Part shown: in pieces, positions 21,839-30,054 of the stretch
Layout of the letters: each line of letters opens with the position of its first letter
Position numbering within the stretch: the first letter of the stretch is position 1
The notes under the pieces: generated by a model
The model's database searches: none
The model's input: only the letters and a program-made list of their open reading frames with translations
Told to the model about the DNA's origin: nothing
Translations under genes and position numbers: made by a program
DNA from: Rhizobium sp. AQ_MP
GTDB taxonomy: Bacteria > Pseudomonadota > Alphaproteobacteria > Rhizobiales > Rhizobiaceae
Direction: 5' to 3'
Assembly: GCF_014237835.1 (NCBI RefSeq)
Contig: NZ_JACJVI010000012.1
Span: 84,030 to 148,029 of the forward strand
DNA: 64,000 bases

Positions 21839-22663
21839 TTACTTGACGGCGCCAAAGGTGAGGCCACGCACGAGTTGTTTCTGGCTGAACCAGCCGAGGA
21901 TCACGATCGGCGCGATCGCCATCGTCGAGGCCGCCGACAGCTTCGCCCAGAACAATCCTTGCGGACTGGAGAAGGAGGCGATGAAGGCCGTGAGTGGCGC
22001 CGCATTGGTGGTGGTAAGCCGGATCGTCCAGAACGCTTCGTTCCAGGCGAGGATGATGTTGAGGAGAAGCGTCGAGGCGATCCCCGGCAGCGCCATGGGC
22101 GTCAGCACATAGACGATCTCGTTGAAAAGGGATGCACCGTCCATGCGCGCCGCTTCCAGGATCTCGCCGGGGATCTCGCGGAAATAGGTGTAGAGCATCC
22201 AGATGACGATCGGCAGGTTGATCAGCGTCAACATGATGGTGAGGCCGATGCGGGTATCGAGCAGACCGAAGTCACGGAACAGCAGATAGATTGGCACCAA
22301 CACGGCGACCGCCGGCATCATCTTGGTCGACAGCATCCACATCAGGATGTCTTTGGTCCGCCTGGTCGGCGAAAAGGCCATGGCCCAGGCGGCGGGAATG
22401 CCGACGATGAGCGCGAGGATCGTCGAGCCGACCGAGAGAATCACCGAATTCATGAACGGCTTGATGTAATCCCGCTGCGTGTTCACCGTCACGTAGTTCT
22501 CGAGCGTGAAGGTTGGGATCAGGTCGAAGCCCTGGATGGCTTCCGTCTCCGTCTTCACGCTGGTGATCAGCGTGTAGAGGATCGGGAAGAAGATCACGAA
22601 GGCGACGATCCAGGCGAGGAGAGTGAAGATCACCTTGCGGCGGGGGCTTGTGGCACGGGCCAT
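21839..22663 (-). CDS. smoG: Polyol ABC transporter permease, MalG type
   Basis: 274-aa inner-membrane permease with six hydrophobic segments. The EAA loop is EAARMDGASLFNEIVYVLTPMA, which docks onto SmoK. The N-terminus RATSPRRKVIFTLLAW leads to the first helix, and the protein ends QLVRGLTFGAVK, the common MalG-type tail. It lies 11 bases after smoF and 12 bases before smoK. Confidence 0.92.
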   Translation of the reverse strand: MARATSPRRKVIFTLLAWIVAFVIFFPILYTLITSVKTETEAIQGFDLIPTFTLENYVTVNTQRDYIKPFMNSVILSVGSTILALIVGIPAAWAMAFSPTRRTKDILMWMLSTKMMPAVAVLVPIYLLFRDFGLLDTRIGLTIMLTLINLPIVIWMLYTYFREIPGEILEAARMDGASLFNEIVYVLTPMALPGIASTLLLNIILAWNEAFWTIRLTTTNAAPLTAFIASFSSPQGLFWAKLSAASTMAIAPIVILGWFSQKQLVRGLTFGAVK

Positions 22664-22674
22664 GGTCGATCTCC

Positions 22675-23547
22675 TTACCGGTCCAGGTTCTTGCCGACGG
22701 CGCGCATCAGGAAGATGGCAACCAGATTGGCAAGCACGACAGCGATGATGCCACCCGCAGACGCTCCGCCGACGTCATAACCGAGAAGCGCGGTGCGATA
22801 GATGAGGAAGGCGAGGTTGGTCGAGGCATAGCCCGGACCGCCATTGGTCGTGACCAGGATCTCCGCATAGACACCGAGCAGAAAGATCGTCTGGATCAGG
22901 ATGACGACGGTGATGGCGCGGGCAAGATGCGGCAGCGTCAGATAGATGAACTGGTTGATGAAGTTCGCACCATCCATCTCGGCGGCTTCCTTCTGCTCGA
23001 CATCGAGCGACTGCAGCGCCGTCAACAGAATGAGCGTCGCAAACGGCAGCCACTGCCACGCAACGATGACGATGATCGAGAACAGCGGATACTGTGCGAA
23101 CCAGTCGACCGGGTTCAGGCCCAGCGCCCGGTTGATGTCCGCCAGCACGCCGTAGCCCGGATGCATGATCATGTTCTTCCAGATCAGCGCGGCGACCGGT
23201 GGCATGACGAAGAAGGGAGAGATGACGAGGATGCGCACGATCCCCTGGCCGAACATCGGCTGATCCAGCAGCAGTGCGAGAAGGATGCCGCCGACGATCG
23301 TGATGAACAGCACCCCGCCAACGATCAGCAGCGTATTCCATACCGACTGGAAGAATGCCGGATCCGTGTAGAAATAGCGATAGTTGAACAGGCCACCGAA
23401 GCTGACATTGGCCGGATTGAGCAGATTGTAGTTCTGGAACGAGAACCACAGAGTCATCGCCAGCGGTACGATCATCCAGATCAACAGGAGACCGACGGAT
23501 GGCGCCATCATCAGACGGGCCAGTGTGCGTGTGTTTTGAGTAGCCAT
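22675..23547 (-). CDS. smoF: Polyol ABC transporter permease, MalF type
   Basis: 290-aa permease with six membrane helices. The EAA loop region reads EAAEMDGANFINQFIYLTLPHL. The N-terminal LMMAPSVGLLLIWMIVPLAMTLWFS and the FVMPPVAALIWKNM stretch are typical of sugar-alcohol permeases. It pairs with smoG to form the channel. It is separated from smoE by 143 bases that contain a strong hairpin. Confidence 0.92.
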   Translation of the reverse strand: MATQNTRTLARLMMAPSVGLLLIWMIVPLAMTLWFSFQNYNLLNPANVSFGGLFNYRYFYTDPAFFQSVWNTLLIVGGVLFITIVGGILLALLLDQPMFGQGIVRILVISPFFVMPPVAALIWKNMIMHPGYGVLADINRALGLNPVDWFAQYPLFSIIVIVAWQWLPFATLILLTALQSLDVEQKEAAEMDGANFINQFIYLTLPHLARAITVVILIQTIFLLGVYAEILVTTNGGPGYASTNLAFLIYRTALLGYDVGGASAGGIIAVVLANLVAIFLMRAVGKNLDR

Positions 23548-23647
23548 GATGAAGCTCGCCCTGATGGACTTCAGTAAACAAGGTCCGAAGACCTGTTGGA
23601 AGCTAGGTGACGCCGACTTGTATTGGTCGCAAGCGGTCGGGGCTTCT

Positions 23648-23673
23648 CCTGCCCGGATCGCGATCCGGGCAGG
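23648..23673. other. Intercistronic 26-base palindrome after smoE
   Basis: A perfect palindrome CCTGCCCGGATCG/CGATCCGGGCAGG lies between the smoE stop and the smoF start. There is no following T-run on the minus strand, so it is more likely an mRNA-stabilising or partial-attenuation hairpin. Such hairpins let the binding protein be made in excess over the membrane subunits. Confidence 0.75.
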
Positions 23674-23690
23674 TTGGTTCGGGAGGTGGA

Positions 23691-25004
23691 TTACTTGATG
23701 TAGCCGGCGCGGGTCATCTCGCGCTCGGTCAGGCTCTGGGCCTGGGCAAGCGCATCATCGACCGACATCTGGCCTGCAAGCGCAGCGGAGAACAGCTGAC
23801 CGACGGAGGTGCCGAGGCTCTGGAACTCGGGGATGGCCACGAACTGCACACCGACATAAGGCACCGGCTTGACCGTCGGGGCCTTCGGGTCAGCCGCGTT
23901 GATCGAGTCGAGCGTCATCTTCGCAAAGGGCGCCGCCTTCTGGTACTCCGGGTTCTCGTAGAGAGAGGTACGCGTGCCCGGGGGCACGTTGGCCCAGCCT
24001 TCCTTCGAAGCTACGAGCTCGAGATAGGCTTTGCTGGTTGCCCATGAGATGAACTTTTCAGCGGCTTCCGCCTTCTGCGACCCTGCCGGGATGGCGAGGT
24101 TCCAGGCCCAGAGCCAGTTGCCCCGCTTGCCAAGACCCGTGTCGGGAGCGAGCGCGAAGCCCACTTTGTCGGCCACGGTCGAATCCTTCGGGTTGGTCAC
24201 GAAGGAAGCAGCGACGGTGGCGTCGATCCACATGCCGCACTTGCCCTGCTGGAAGAGAGCGAGGTTCTCGTTGAAACCGTTCGACGAGGCGCCCTGCGGG
24301 CCGGCGTCGTTCATCAGCTTGACGTAGAAGTCGAGCGTGTTCTTCCATTCCGGTTGATCGAACTGCGGCTTCCAGTTCTCGTCGAACCAGCGGGCGCCAA
24401 ACGCATTCGAGGTGGCCGTCAGGAAGGCCATGTTCTCGCCCCAGCCGGCCTTGCCGCGCAGGCAGATGCCGTTGATGTCGTTTGCACGGTCCGTCATCTT
24501 GCGGGCAGCGTCGGCGACAAACTCCCAGGTCGGCGCGTCAGGCATCGTCAGCCCGGCCTTCTCCATCAGGTCCTTGCGGTACATGATGAACGAAGACTCG
24601 CCGTAGAAAGGCGCGGCATAGAGCTTGCCATCGTCGCCGGTCAGACCCGAGCGGATGGCCGGCAGCAGATCATCGACAGCATAGTCAGCGCCAAGGTTGT
24701 CGAGCGGCAGCAGCCAACCCTGCTTGGACCAGATCGGGACTTCGTACGTGCCGATCGTCATGATGTCGTACTGGCCGCCCTTGGTGGCGATATCGGTCGT
24801 GACGCGCTCGCGCAGAACGTTTTCCTCGAGCGTGACCCACTCGACCTGGATGTCGGGGTTCTTCGACGTGAATTCCGAGGTCAGACCCTGCATCCGGATC
24901 ATGTCACCGTTGTTGACGGTTGCGATTGTCAGGGTTTCGGCCGAGGCCATGCCGGCAAGCGCCAGCGCTGAGCAGGCGCCCAGCAAAATCGTCTTCAAGT
25001 TCAT
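23691..25004 (-). CDS. smoE: Polyol ABC transporter substrate-binding protein
   Basis: 437-aa extracellular solute-binding protein, family 1. It has a Sec signal peptide of about 22 residues (TILLGACSALALAGMASAE) and typical internal stretches such as TIGTYEVPIWSKQGWLLPLD, GESSFIMYRKDL and WIDATVAASF. It binds sorbitol/mannitol in the periplasm and delivers them to SmoFG. GGAGGAAGAC precedes the ATG. First gene of the catabolic operon, with its own promoter/operator directly upstream. Confidence 0.93.
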   Translation of the reverse strand: MNLKTILLGACSALALAGMASAETLTIATVNNGDMIRMQGLTSEFTSKNPDIQVEWVTLEENVLRERVTTDIATKGGQYDIMTIGTYEVPIWSKQGWLLPLDNLGADYAVDDLLPAIRSGLTGDDGKLYAAPFYGESSFIMYRKDLMEKAGLTMPDAPTWEFVADAARKMTDRANDINGICLRGKAGWGENMAFLTATSNAFGARWFDENWKPQFDQPEWKNTLDFYVKLMNDAGPQGASSNGFNENLALFQQGKCGMWIDATVAASFVTNPKDSTVADKVGFALAPDTGLGKRGNWLWAWNLAIPAGSQKAEAAEKFISWATSKAYLELVASKEGWANVPPGTRTSLYENPEYQKAAPFAKMTLDSINAADPKAPTVKPVPYVGVQFVAIPEFQSLGTSVGQLFSAALAGQMSVDDALAQAQSLTEREMTRAGYIK

Positions 25005-25019
25005 GTCTTCCTCCCAGAA

Positions 25020-25080
25020 GAGTAATGAGCATTCGCTTTGCTCATGGGCAATTACTCACTTTGGGCGCGCAAAATGTCAA
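25020..25080 (-). promoter_or_regulatory. smoE promoter with nested operator palindromes
   Basis: On the minus strand a -35 TTGACA (25080-25075) is followed after 18 bases by AGTAAT (25056-25051). Two nested perfect inverted repeats lie over and downstream of the -10: GAGTAAT at 25020-25026 with ATTACTC at 25051-25057, and ATGAGCA at 25025-25031 with TGCTCAT at 25039-25045. A dimer or tetramer bound here would block polymerase. The SorC-family regulator encoded next door is the obvious candidate. Confidence 0.7.
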
Positions 25081-25152
25081 TCGGGATTCCATGCTGCATT
25101 GCCGAAAATCCTGGTTAAGTCTCTGTTGGGAAATTGAAAATTTTAATTGATA

Positions 25153-26106
25153 TCAGCTGGCCAGAAGATGCCGTGCGGCCTCTTCATCGGTGATAAGCCC
25201 GTTGATATGGCCACCACGCACCGCTGCAAGGATTGCCGGATGCTTCCGTCGCCCCCGCGCAAGTCCGACCACCGTCGAGGTTTTTCGTGAAGGGATCTCC
25301 AGGCTGGCGACCCGATCGTTGACGGGATGCTTCAGCAGAGTTCCATCCTCGCCGAAGATCCAGCCGCATATCTCGCCGACGGCGCCGGCACCGAGAAGAT
25401 CCTGCATCTCGCCCGGTTTAAGGAAGCCGTCGACCAAGAGCGGTGCATTCATGTTCATCTCGCCGATGCCCACGAAGGTCACGTCGGATTTGTGGCCCAG
25501 CGCGATCGTCGGAGCCACCAGAGGCTGTGTGTGCAACAGCTGCTTCTCGTCCGGAGAGGACACGATGACCGGAAGCGGCATGGGGAAATGCGGAGCCTTG
25601 ATCGCGTCGGCCATGGAAAAGATGACGTTGAAATAGGCGGCGGACCCATCCGGACTGATATTGCCGGTCAGCGAAACGATTTTGTGTTGCGGACATTCCA
25701 TCGGTGAAAGCTGGTCGATCATGGCCCGCAGTGTACGGCCGGTCCCCATCGCGATGACGAGCGGATCGGCTTGCTTCAGCCAGCGCTCCAGCTGTGCTGC
25801 CCCGGCTTCTGCCACTCCCACCGTCGCGGACTCAGATCCGGAATCCGTGGGAACGATCTCGACTTCCTTGAGACCAAACTTGTGCTTGAGCGCTTCCGCA
25901 AGCTCCAGACACGCAGCGATGGGATGATCGAGCCGCACCTTGATGAGCTTCTCGGCGACGGACAGCGAAACGAGGCGTTGGGCGCTCTGGCGCGAGATCC
26001 CCATGGCTGCGGCGATCTCGTCCTGAGTCCGTCCGGCGACATAGTAGAGCCATCCGGCTCGCGCCGCATCATCCAGTCTTGTCTGCCCCTCACTGCGTCG
26101 TGCCAT
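25153..26106 (-). CDS. smoC: SorC/DeoR-family polyol operon regulator
   Basis: 317-aa SorC-type regulator. The N-terminal helix-turn-helix (about residues 18-50) includes GRTQDEIAAAMGISRQSAQRLV. The large C-terminal sugar-phosphate-binding domain contains VIAMGTGRTLRAMIDQL, SLTGNISPDGSAAYFN and VGIGEMN. Family members respond to phosphorylated sugars or polyols. It is transcribed in the same direction as the operon, 148 bases upstream of smoE, and so has its own promoter in the divergent region with the DUF4142 gene. Confidence 0.9.
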   Translation of the reverse strand: MARRSEGQTRLDDAARAGWLYYVAGRTQDEIAAAMGISRQSAQRLVSLSVAEKLIKVRLDHPIAACLELAEALKHKFGLKEVEIVPTDSGSESATVGVAEAGAAQLERWLKQADPLVIAMGTGRTLRAMIDQLSPMECPQHKIVSLTGNISPDGSAAYFNVIFSMADAIKAPHFPMPLPVIVSSPDEKQLLHTQPLVAPTIALGHKSDVTFVGIGEMNMNAPLLVDGFLKPGEMQDLLGAGAVGEICGWIFGEDGTLLKHPVNDRVASLEIPSRKTSTVVGLARGRRKHPAILAAVRGGHINGLITDEEAARHLLAS

Positions 26107-26186
26107 GCAGTCTCCTCCCGATCATCCACTGCTGCCAATTTTGCCCATCCGTGTCAAATGCCGTCGGTCTGTCTGCGGGGATGGGG

Positions 26187-26211
26187 GGAACGCTTCGATG
26201 GCTGATGGGTT
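26187..26211 (+). promoter_or_regulatory. Candidate EcfG/RpoE2 general-stress promoter
   Basis: GGAAC at 26187-26191, 18 bases, then TT at 26210-26211. This is the GGAAC-N18-19-TT form known for the alphaproteobacterial general stress sigma factor. It lies 33 bases before the DUF4142 gene start. Confidence 0.65.
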
Positions 26212-26243
26212 GGTCTTTATGACCACAACCAAAGGAGCGCACG

Positions 26244-26789
26244 ATGATTCGCCGGATGTCCCTGATCGCCGCCGCCACGCTCGCGATAGCAATGCCCGCA
26301 ACCGCCCAGCAGACGACGCCGATCCAGCAACTGCCAAAGCCGCAACCTTCAGAAGAGACGAAGGCGCTAGGTCCGGCGGAATTCGTCAAGCAGGCGGCTG
26401 CGTCCAACGAGTTCGAAATTCTGTCAGCTGAGATCGCGCTCAAGCGGAGCCAGGATAGCCAGGTCAAGGACTTCGCCCAGTCCATGCTTGATGATCACCG
26501 TCGAGCTCAGGAACAGCTGATCGAGGCCGCCAAGGCCGATTCGATTGCCATGACCATGGAACTGTCGATGGAGCAAAAGCAGACACTCGCGGCGCTGGAG
26601 CAGGCCGACGAGAGCCAATTTGACAGTGCATACATGTCAGCTCAGGTGAAAGCCCATGATCAGGCCATCAGGTTGCTGGGGGCCTATGGCGACCATGGTG
26701 CCGCCGGAAGTCTGAAAGCCTATGCGGTTGCAAACTATCCGCTGGTTCGGACCCACAAGGTCAGGGCTCACTCCCAGACAACGCCGTGA
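26244..26789 (+). CDS. DUF4142 domain protein, secreted
   Basis: 181-aa exported protein with a signal peptide of about 21 residues ending ATAQQ, a short Pro/Gln-rich linker, then an all-helical DUF4142 domain (about 45-165). The domain is recognised by FVKQAAASNEFEILSAEIAL, VKDFAQSMLDDH and MSAQVKAHDQAIRLL. DUF4142 has a ferritin-like four-helix shape without known enzymatic activity and often belongs to stress regulons. AAGGAG lies just before the ATG. It is followed by two very small membrane-peptide genes. Confidence 0.88.
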   Translation: MIRRMSLIAAATLAIAMPATAQQTTPIQQLPKPQPSEETKALGPAEFVKQAAASNEFEILSAEIALKRSQDSQVKDFAQSMLDDHRRAQEQLIEAAKADSIAMTMELSMEQKQTLAALEQADESQFDSAYMSAQVKAHDQAIRLLGAYGDHGAAGSLKAYAVANYPLVRTHKVRAHSQTTP

Positions 26790-26800
26790 CGGAGGGTATG

Positions 26801-26980
26801 ATGGCCAGAACATGGCAACTCGCCGCACTTCTGGGCGCGATACTTGTCGCCATAGTCATGCTCCTCGCGGCACAATTTCAGCAGGAGGTGACGGACACGG
26901 CACCCGAAACGGCACCGGCCCGTCATGAGCCGGTCCCGGGCGTTCCGCCCAGCGCCACAGGCGACATCAGCAATCCCTGA
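26801..26980 (+). CDS. Small single-pass membrane or exported peptide, 59 aa
   Basis: Short gene 11 bases after the DUF4142 gene with GGAGGG just upstream. ATG at 26801 is preferred; 26798 is possible. The product has one hydrophobic helix (about 6-22, LAALLGAILVAIVMLLAA) followed by a Pro/Thr/Glu-rich tail ending GDISNP. No family recognised. The tail would be periplasmic if the helix is a signal anchor. Probably co-transcribed with the DUF4142 gene. Confidence 0.6.
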   Translation: MARTWQLAALLGAILVAIVMLLAAQFQQEVTDTAPETAPARHEPVPGVPPSATGDISNP

Positions 26981-27046
26981 TCACGCTGCTCCCTCCGATC
27001 ATCCACCCATGGTCATCACCCCCACGCCGTTAACGGAGCAACACCT

Positions 27047-27175
27047 ATGAGCCCCCATCTTCGCTACATCGCTTTAGCGGCCTTGGTCGCCATCTTGGCC
27101 ACGACATTTTTCCTTCTCGGCGACACTGACCCTGAAGATTCAAAGGACTTCCCGCCGCACAGTGTCCAGCAGTGA
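27047..27175 (+). CDS. Tiny single-pass membrane peptide, 42 aa
   Basis: Begins MSPHLRYIALAALV, has one hydrophobic helix of about 18 residues ending FFLLG, then an acidic tail DTDPEDSKD and ends SVQQ. A GGAG ribosome-binding site lies 8 bases before the ATG. Same layout as the 59-aa peptide upstream: basic start, one helix, short polar tail. No family known. The gap of 66 bases from the upstream gene suggests the same transcript. Confidence 0.5.
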   Translation: MSPHLRYIALAALVAILATTFFLLGDTDPEDSKDFPPHSVQQ

Positions 27176-27257
27176 GCGATGCCGCCGTTGAGCACTTGCC
27201 CAATGGACTAGCAGGCAATCTCTGCGAGCGATTGACAGCGGCCAGCGTTCTTCCCGG

Positions 27258-27287
27258 AACAAAAAGGACCCCGCCGAAGCGGGGTCC
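27258..27287 (-). terminator. Rho-independent terminator of the Mn-catalase transcript
   Basis: Nine-base stem GGACCCCGC/GCGGGGTCC at 27266-27287 with a four-base loop. On the minus strand it is followed by TTTTTGTTCC. It lies about 125 bases beyond the catalase stop. The plus-strand side has no T-run. Confidence 0.85.
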
Positions 27288-27412
27288 AGGTGGGCGCCCA
27301 TGGGGCGGCCGGGGGAGGTTGGGCGGATGGAATACAGATGTCTCCATGAACCACTGAAAGAAGGCATTGTTCCATCGAAGGAACAAAGAACCCGCGAACC
27401 AGCTTACTGGTG

Positions 27413-28237
27413 TCAGAGTTGTTCCGTCTGAGCGCCGCTATTGGGCTTTGCCGGTCCGAGTTCCGGTTTCTGCCCGAGAGGCTGCATCGGTTGAGATACG
27501 AATTCGCCCTTGCCATCAATGGAGCGCCCCTCCGACCAGCGTCCCGGCGCCGGCGCGCTTCCGTCCAGCTGGAAACCCAGATAGGCATAGCTGAATTCCT
27601 GTTGCTCCTGCTCCTGCGGAAAGCTGTTGGGGATGGGGAACGCGCCCGTCGGGCCCCCCAGCTCTTCCAGAGCGGCCATCCATTGGTTCTGGTGCATCGT
27701 GTCGCGGGCAATCAGATATGAGAGCATATCCTTCATGCCCGGATCATTGGTCATGGTGTAGAGGCGTGTTGCCAGCACACGGCCCGTCGATTCCGCTGCG
27801 ACATTGGCTGTCATGTCGGCCGCGATATTGCCGCTGGCATAGATATGCGACATGTCAATAGGCACGCCGTCCGAATCGACGGGCATCGCGGAAAGGCCGG
27901 CCGACAGAAGATTCTTGAGATTGATGCCGCCGAGCACTCCACCCCCGACCGGGTCGGCCGCGATTTCCTCCTTGAGCGACAGGGGCGCGCCTTCGAGGTT
28001 CATTGCAACAGCAGTGGCGAGCATCTCGATATGCCCCAATTCTTCTGCGGCAGTGTTCATGAGAAGGTCGCGGAACTTCGGATTGCCTCGGGCACCGCAG
28101 GCTTGGAAGAAATACTGCATTGCCACGCGAATTTCCCCTTCCACACCGCCGATGGCCTGCTGCAGAGCGCGGGCAAACAGCGGGTCGGGTGTCTCGACGC
28201 GAACGGGATATTGGAGGCGATTGTCTGTGTAGAACAT
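27413..28237 (-). CDS. Manganese catalase
   Basis: 274-aa dimanganese catalase (ferritin-like four-helix bundle) that disproportionates hydrogen peroxide without heme. Metal-ligand motifs are VEGEIRVAMQYFFQ, NTAAEELGHIEML and ARDTMHQNQW. The start at 28237 (MFYTDNRLQY) is the family's usual one, with GAGGAAAAG upstream. The C-terminal tail is Pro/Gln-rich and disordered. It is the second gene after a 67-aa hydrophilic protein and probably shares its stress promoter. Such non-heme catalases are typical members of alphaproteobacterial general-stress regulons. Confidence 0.93.
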   Translation of the reverse strand: MFYTDNRLQYPVRVETPDPLFARALQQAIGGVEGEIRVAMQYFFQACGARGNPKFRDLLMNTAAEELGHIEMLATAVAMNLEGAPLSLKEEIAADPVGGGVLGGINLKNLLSAGLSAMPVDSDGVPIDMSHIYASGNIAADMTANVAAESTGRVLATRLYTMTNDPGMKDMLSYLIARDTMHQNQWMAALEELGGPTGAFPIPNSFPQEQEQQEFSYAYLGFQLDGSAPAPGRWSEGRSIDGKGEFVSQPMQPLGQKPELGPAKPNSGAQTEQL

Positions 28238-28318
28238 GGCGCTTTTCCTCGTGTTGACGTCTTCCAACAACAACCAATGAGGATGGTTCCTGCTGATCCG
28301 CTGCTATTTTCGGTAGAG

Positions 28319-28522
28319 CTATTTGTCGTCCCTTGTCTTCAGGGCGTCGCCGAAGTCGCGCTTTTCCGGGTCCTGCAGATTTTCGCCTGTAGCGTCTCGA
28401 TCGATGTCCGGATCGTCCTTGGCGGGCATGTAACTGCGCGGACAATTTTCCTGCGGGCCTTCCCATCGCGGGCTCTGATCGGTGGTGCCTGGCATCCCGT
28501 CTTTTGGTGACTTCATTCCCAT
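28319..28522 (-). CDS. Small hydrophilic protein, 67 aa
   Basis: Begins MGMKSPKDGMPG and is rich in Asp, Lys, Pro and Arg (PAKDDPDIDRDATG, DPEKRDFGDALK), with no hydrophobic segment. It is probably disordered, like other small stress-induced rhizobial proteins. AAGGAG sits 8-9 bases before the ATG at 28522. It is the first gene of the catalase transcript, driven by a GGAAC-N18-TT promoter about 36 bases upstream. No known function. Confidence 0.7.
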   Translation of the reverse strand: MGMKSPKDGMPGTTDQSPRWEGPQENCPRSYMPAKDDPDIDRDATGENLQDPEKRDFGDALKTRDDK

Positions 28523-28557
28523 CAGCCTGTCTCCTTCTTCACCACTGGAGCCTGACC

Positions 28558-28582
28558 AACTGCTGGTTTGCCGAAGCGTTCC
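28558..28582 (-). promoter_or_regulatory. Candidate EcfG/RpoE2 promoter for the catalase operon
   Basis: Minus-strand GGAAC (28582-28578), 18 bases, TT (28559-28558). It is back-to-back with the plus-strand promoter at 28586-28610; the two GGAAC boxes are separated by only three bases (GTTCC-CCA-GGAAC). Confidence 0.65.
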
Positions 28583-28585
28583 CCA

Positions 28586-28610
28586 GGAACAATTGCGAGT
28601 GCCTCCTGTT
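28586..28610 (+). promoter_or_regulatory. Candidate EcfG/RpoE2 promoter for the NADH dehydrogenase gene
   Basis: Plus-strand GGAAC (28586-28590), 18 bases, TT (28609-28610), 30 bases before the ndh start. Its sequence matches the general-stress form and mirrors the promoter of the divergent catalase operon. Confidence 0.65.
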
Positions 28611-28639
28611 TGTTCTGGTTGAACAACAGAGAGGTGATG

Positions 28640-29950
28640 ATGAAAAGCGAGACGGACCGCGCAGGAAGGCCTCACATAGTGATCGTCGGAGCCGGTTTCG
28701 GAGGCTTGGCTTGCGCCCGGGCGCTCGGAAATTCTGAAATAGACGTGACCGTGATCGATCGTCGCAACCACAACCTGTTCCAGCCTCTGCTGTACCAGGT
28801 CGCGACGGCTGCACTGTCACCTGCGGATGTCTCGGAACCAATCCGACGGTCCTTGGGCCGGTACGCCAACGTTAGGGTGGTCATGGGGGAAGTCGTTGCC
28901 GTCGATGCGGGCAGAAAGAGCATAGGCCTGAAGGATGGCGACGAGATCCTTTATGACCGGCTCGTACTGGCGACCGGATCGGACTACAACTATTTTGGCC
29001 ATAAGGACTGGCAGCAGCACGCGCCCGGTTTGAAATCGATCCACGAAGCAAGGCAGATCCGCCACCGTCTTCTGCTTGCCTTCGAGAAGGCCGAGCGCAG
29101 CAAGGACGATGAGGAAAAGCGTCGACTTCTGACGAGCGTGATCATCGGGGGCGGGCCCACGGGTGTCGAGATGGCTGGTGCCATTTCGGAACTCGGGCGT
29201 TTCATGATTGCCCGCGATTTCCGAAGCCTTCGCCCTGATCAATTGCAGGTTCTGCTGATCGAGGCGGGACCCCGTATTCTCGCCACCTTCCCGGAATCGC
29301 TTTCAAGCTACGCCGTCGACTATCTGACCCGCATCGGTGTGCATATTCGCCTGAACACCCGTGTCGAGAACATAACCGCAGAAGGCGTGCAGGTCTCAGG
29401 GAGCCTGCTTCCGGCAGGCTGCATGATTTGGGGTGCGGGCGTGAAGGCCTCACCTGCTGCGACTTGGCTGCATGTCGAGCCGGGCCCCGGGGGCCGCTTG
29501 CGGGTGGCGTCCGATCTCTCTGTGGAGGGGAAGGCACATGTCTTCGCGCTTGGCGATACGGCTCTCGCCGAGGCAGAGGATGGCAAGCCACTCCCAGCGC
29601 TGGCGCAAGTGGCCAAGCAGCAGGGTGTTTTCCTGGGACGAGCGCTGAAAGCAAATCTGCTTAAGGACAAACCCATACCTGCATTTCGGTTCCACAACCG
29701 CGGCAACACCGCCGTAATCGGCAGAAATGCCGCGATCTTCGATTTCGGCTCCTGGCAGCTGAAAGGATACCTCGCCTGGCTCCTGTGGGCGATCGTGCAT
29801 GTCTATCTGCTAGTCAATTTCGAGAAGCGTATGCTGGTCAGCATTCAGTGGATCTGGCGTTACGTCACCCGCCAGCGCGGAGCGCGCTTGATCGATGAGG
29901 ACGCGGTGGCGACGGATCAGCCTCCCCACGGGGCCAAAATTCACGTTTGA
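28640..29950 (+). CDS. ndh: Type II NADH:quinone oxidoreductase (NDH-2 like)
   Basis: 436-aa peripheral-membrane flavoprotein that passes electrons from NADH to quinone without pumping protons. It has the FAD-binding IVIVGAGFGGLACARAL at the N-terminus, LVLATGSDYNYFGH, the NADH-binding IIGGGPTGVEMAGAI near residue 170, and VFALGDTA for the second FAD contact. Two Ala/Trp-rich hydrophobic stretches near the end (YLAWLLWAIVHVYLLVNF) form the membrane anchor. ATG at 28640 is chosen for its spacing from GAGAGG; 28637 is possible. Stress-type promoter control would give a non-coupled NADH sink under oxidative stress. Confidence 0.9.
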   Translation: MKSETDRAGRPHIVIVGAGFGGLACARALGNSEIDVTVIDRRNHNLFQPLLYQVATAALSPADVSEPIRRSLGRYANVRVVMGEVVAVDAGRKSIGLKDGDEILYDRLVLATGSDYNYFGHKDWQQHAPGLKSIHEARQIRHRLLLAFEKAERSKDDEEKRRLLTSVIIGGGPTGVEMAGAISELGRFMIARDFRSLRPDQLQVLLIEAGPRILATFPESLSSYAVDYLTRIGVHIRLNTRVENITAEGVQVSGSLLPAGCMIWGAGVKASPAATWLHVEPGPGGRLRVASDLSVEGKAHVFALGDTALAEAEDGKPLPALAQVAKQQGVFLGRALKANLLKDKPIPAFRFHNRGNTAVIGRNAAIFDFGSWQLKGYLAWLLWAIVHVYLLVNFEKRMLVSIQWIWRYVTRQRGARLIDEDAVATDQPPHGAKIHV

Positions 29951-30054
29951 TGGGTATCCATCCAGGGCTGGACAAGAGAAGTCTCAGATTATAAGCGTAA
30001 TGATATTACATTACCAGAAAGAGAGAGACACTTGACCGTGAGGTCCTTCTAGCC

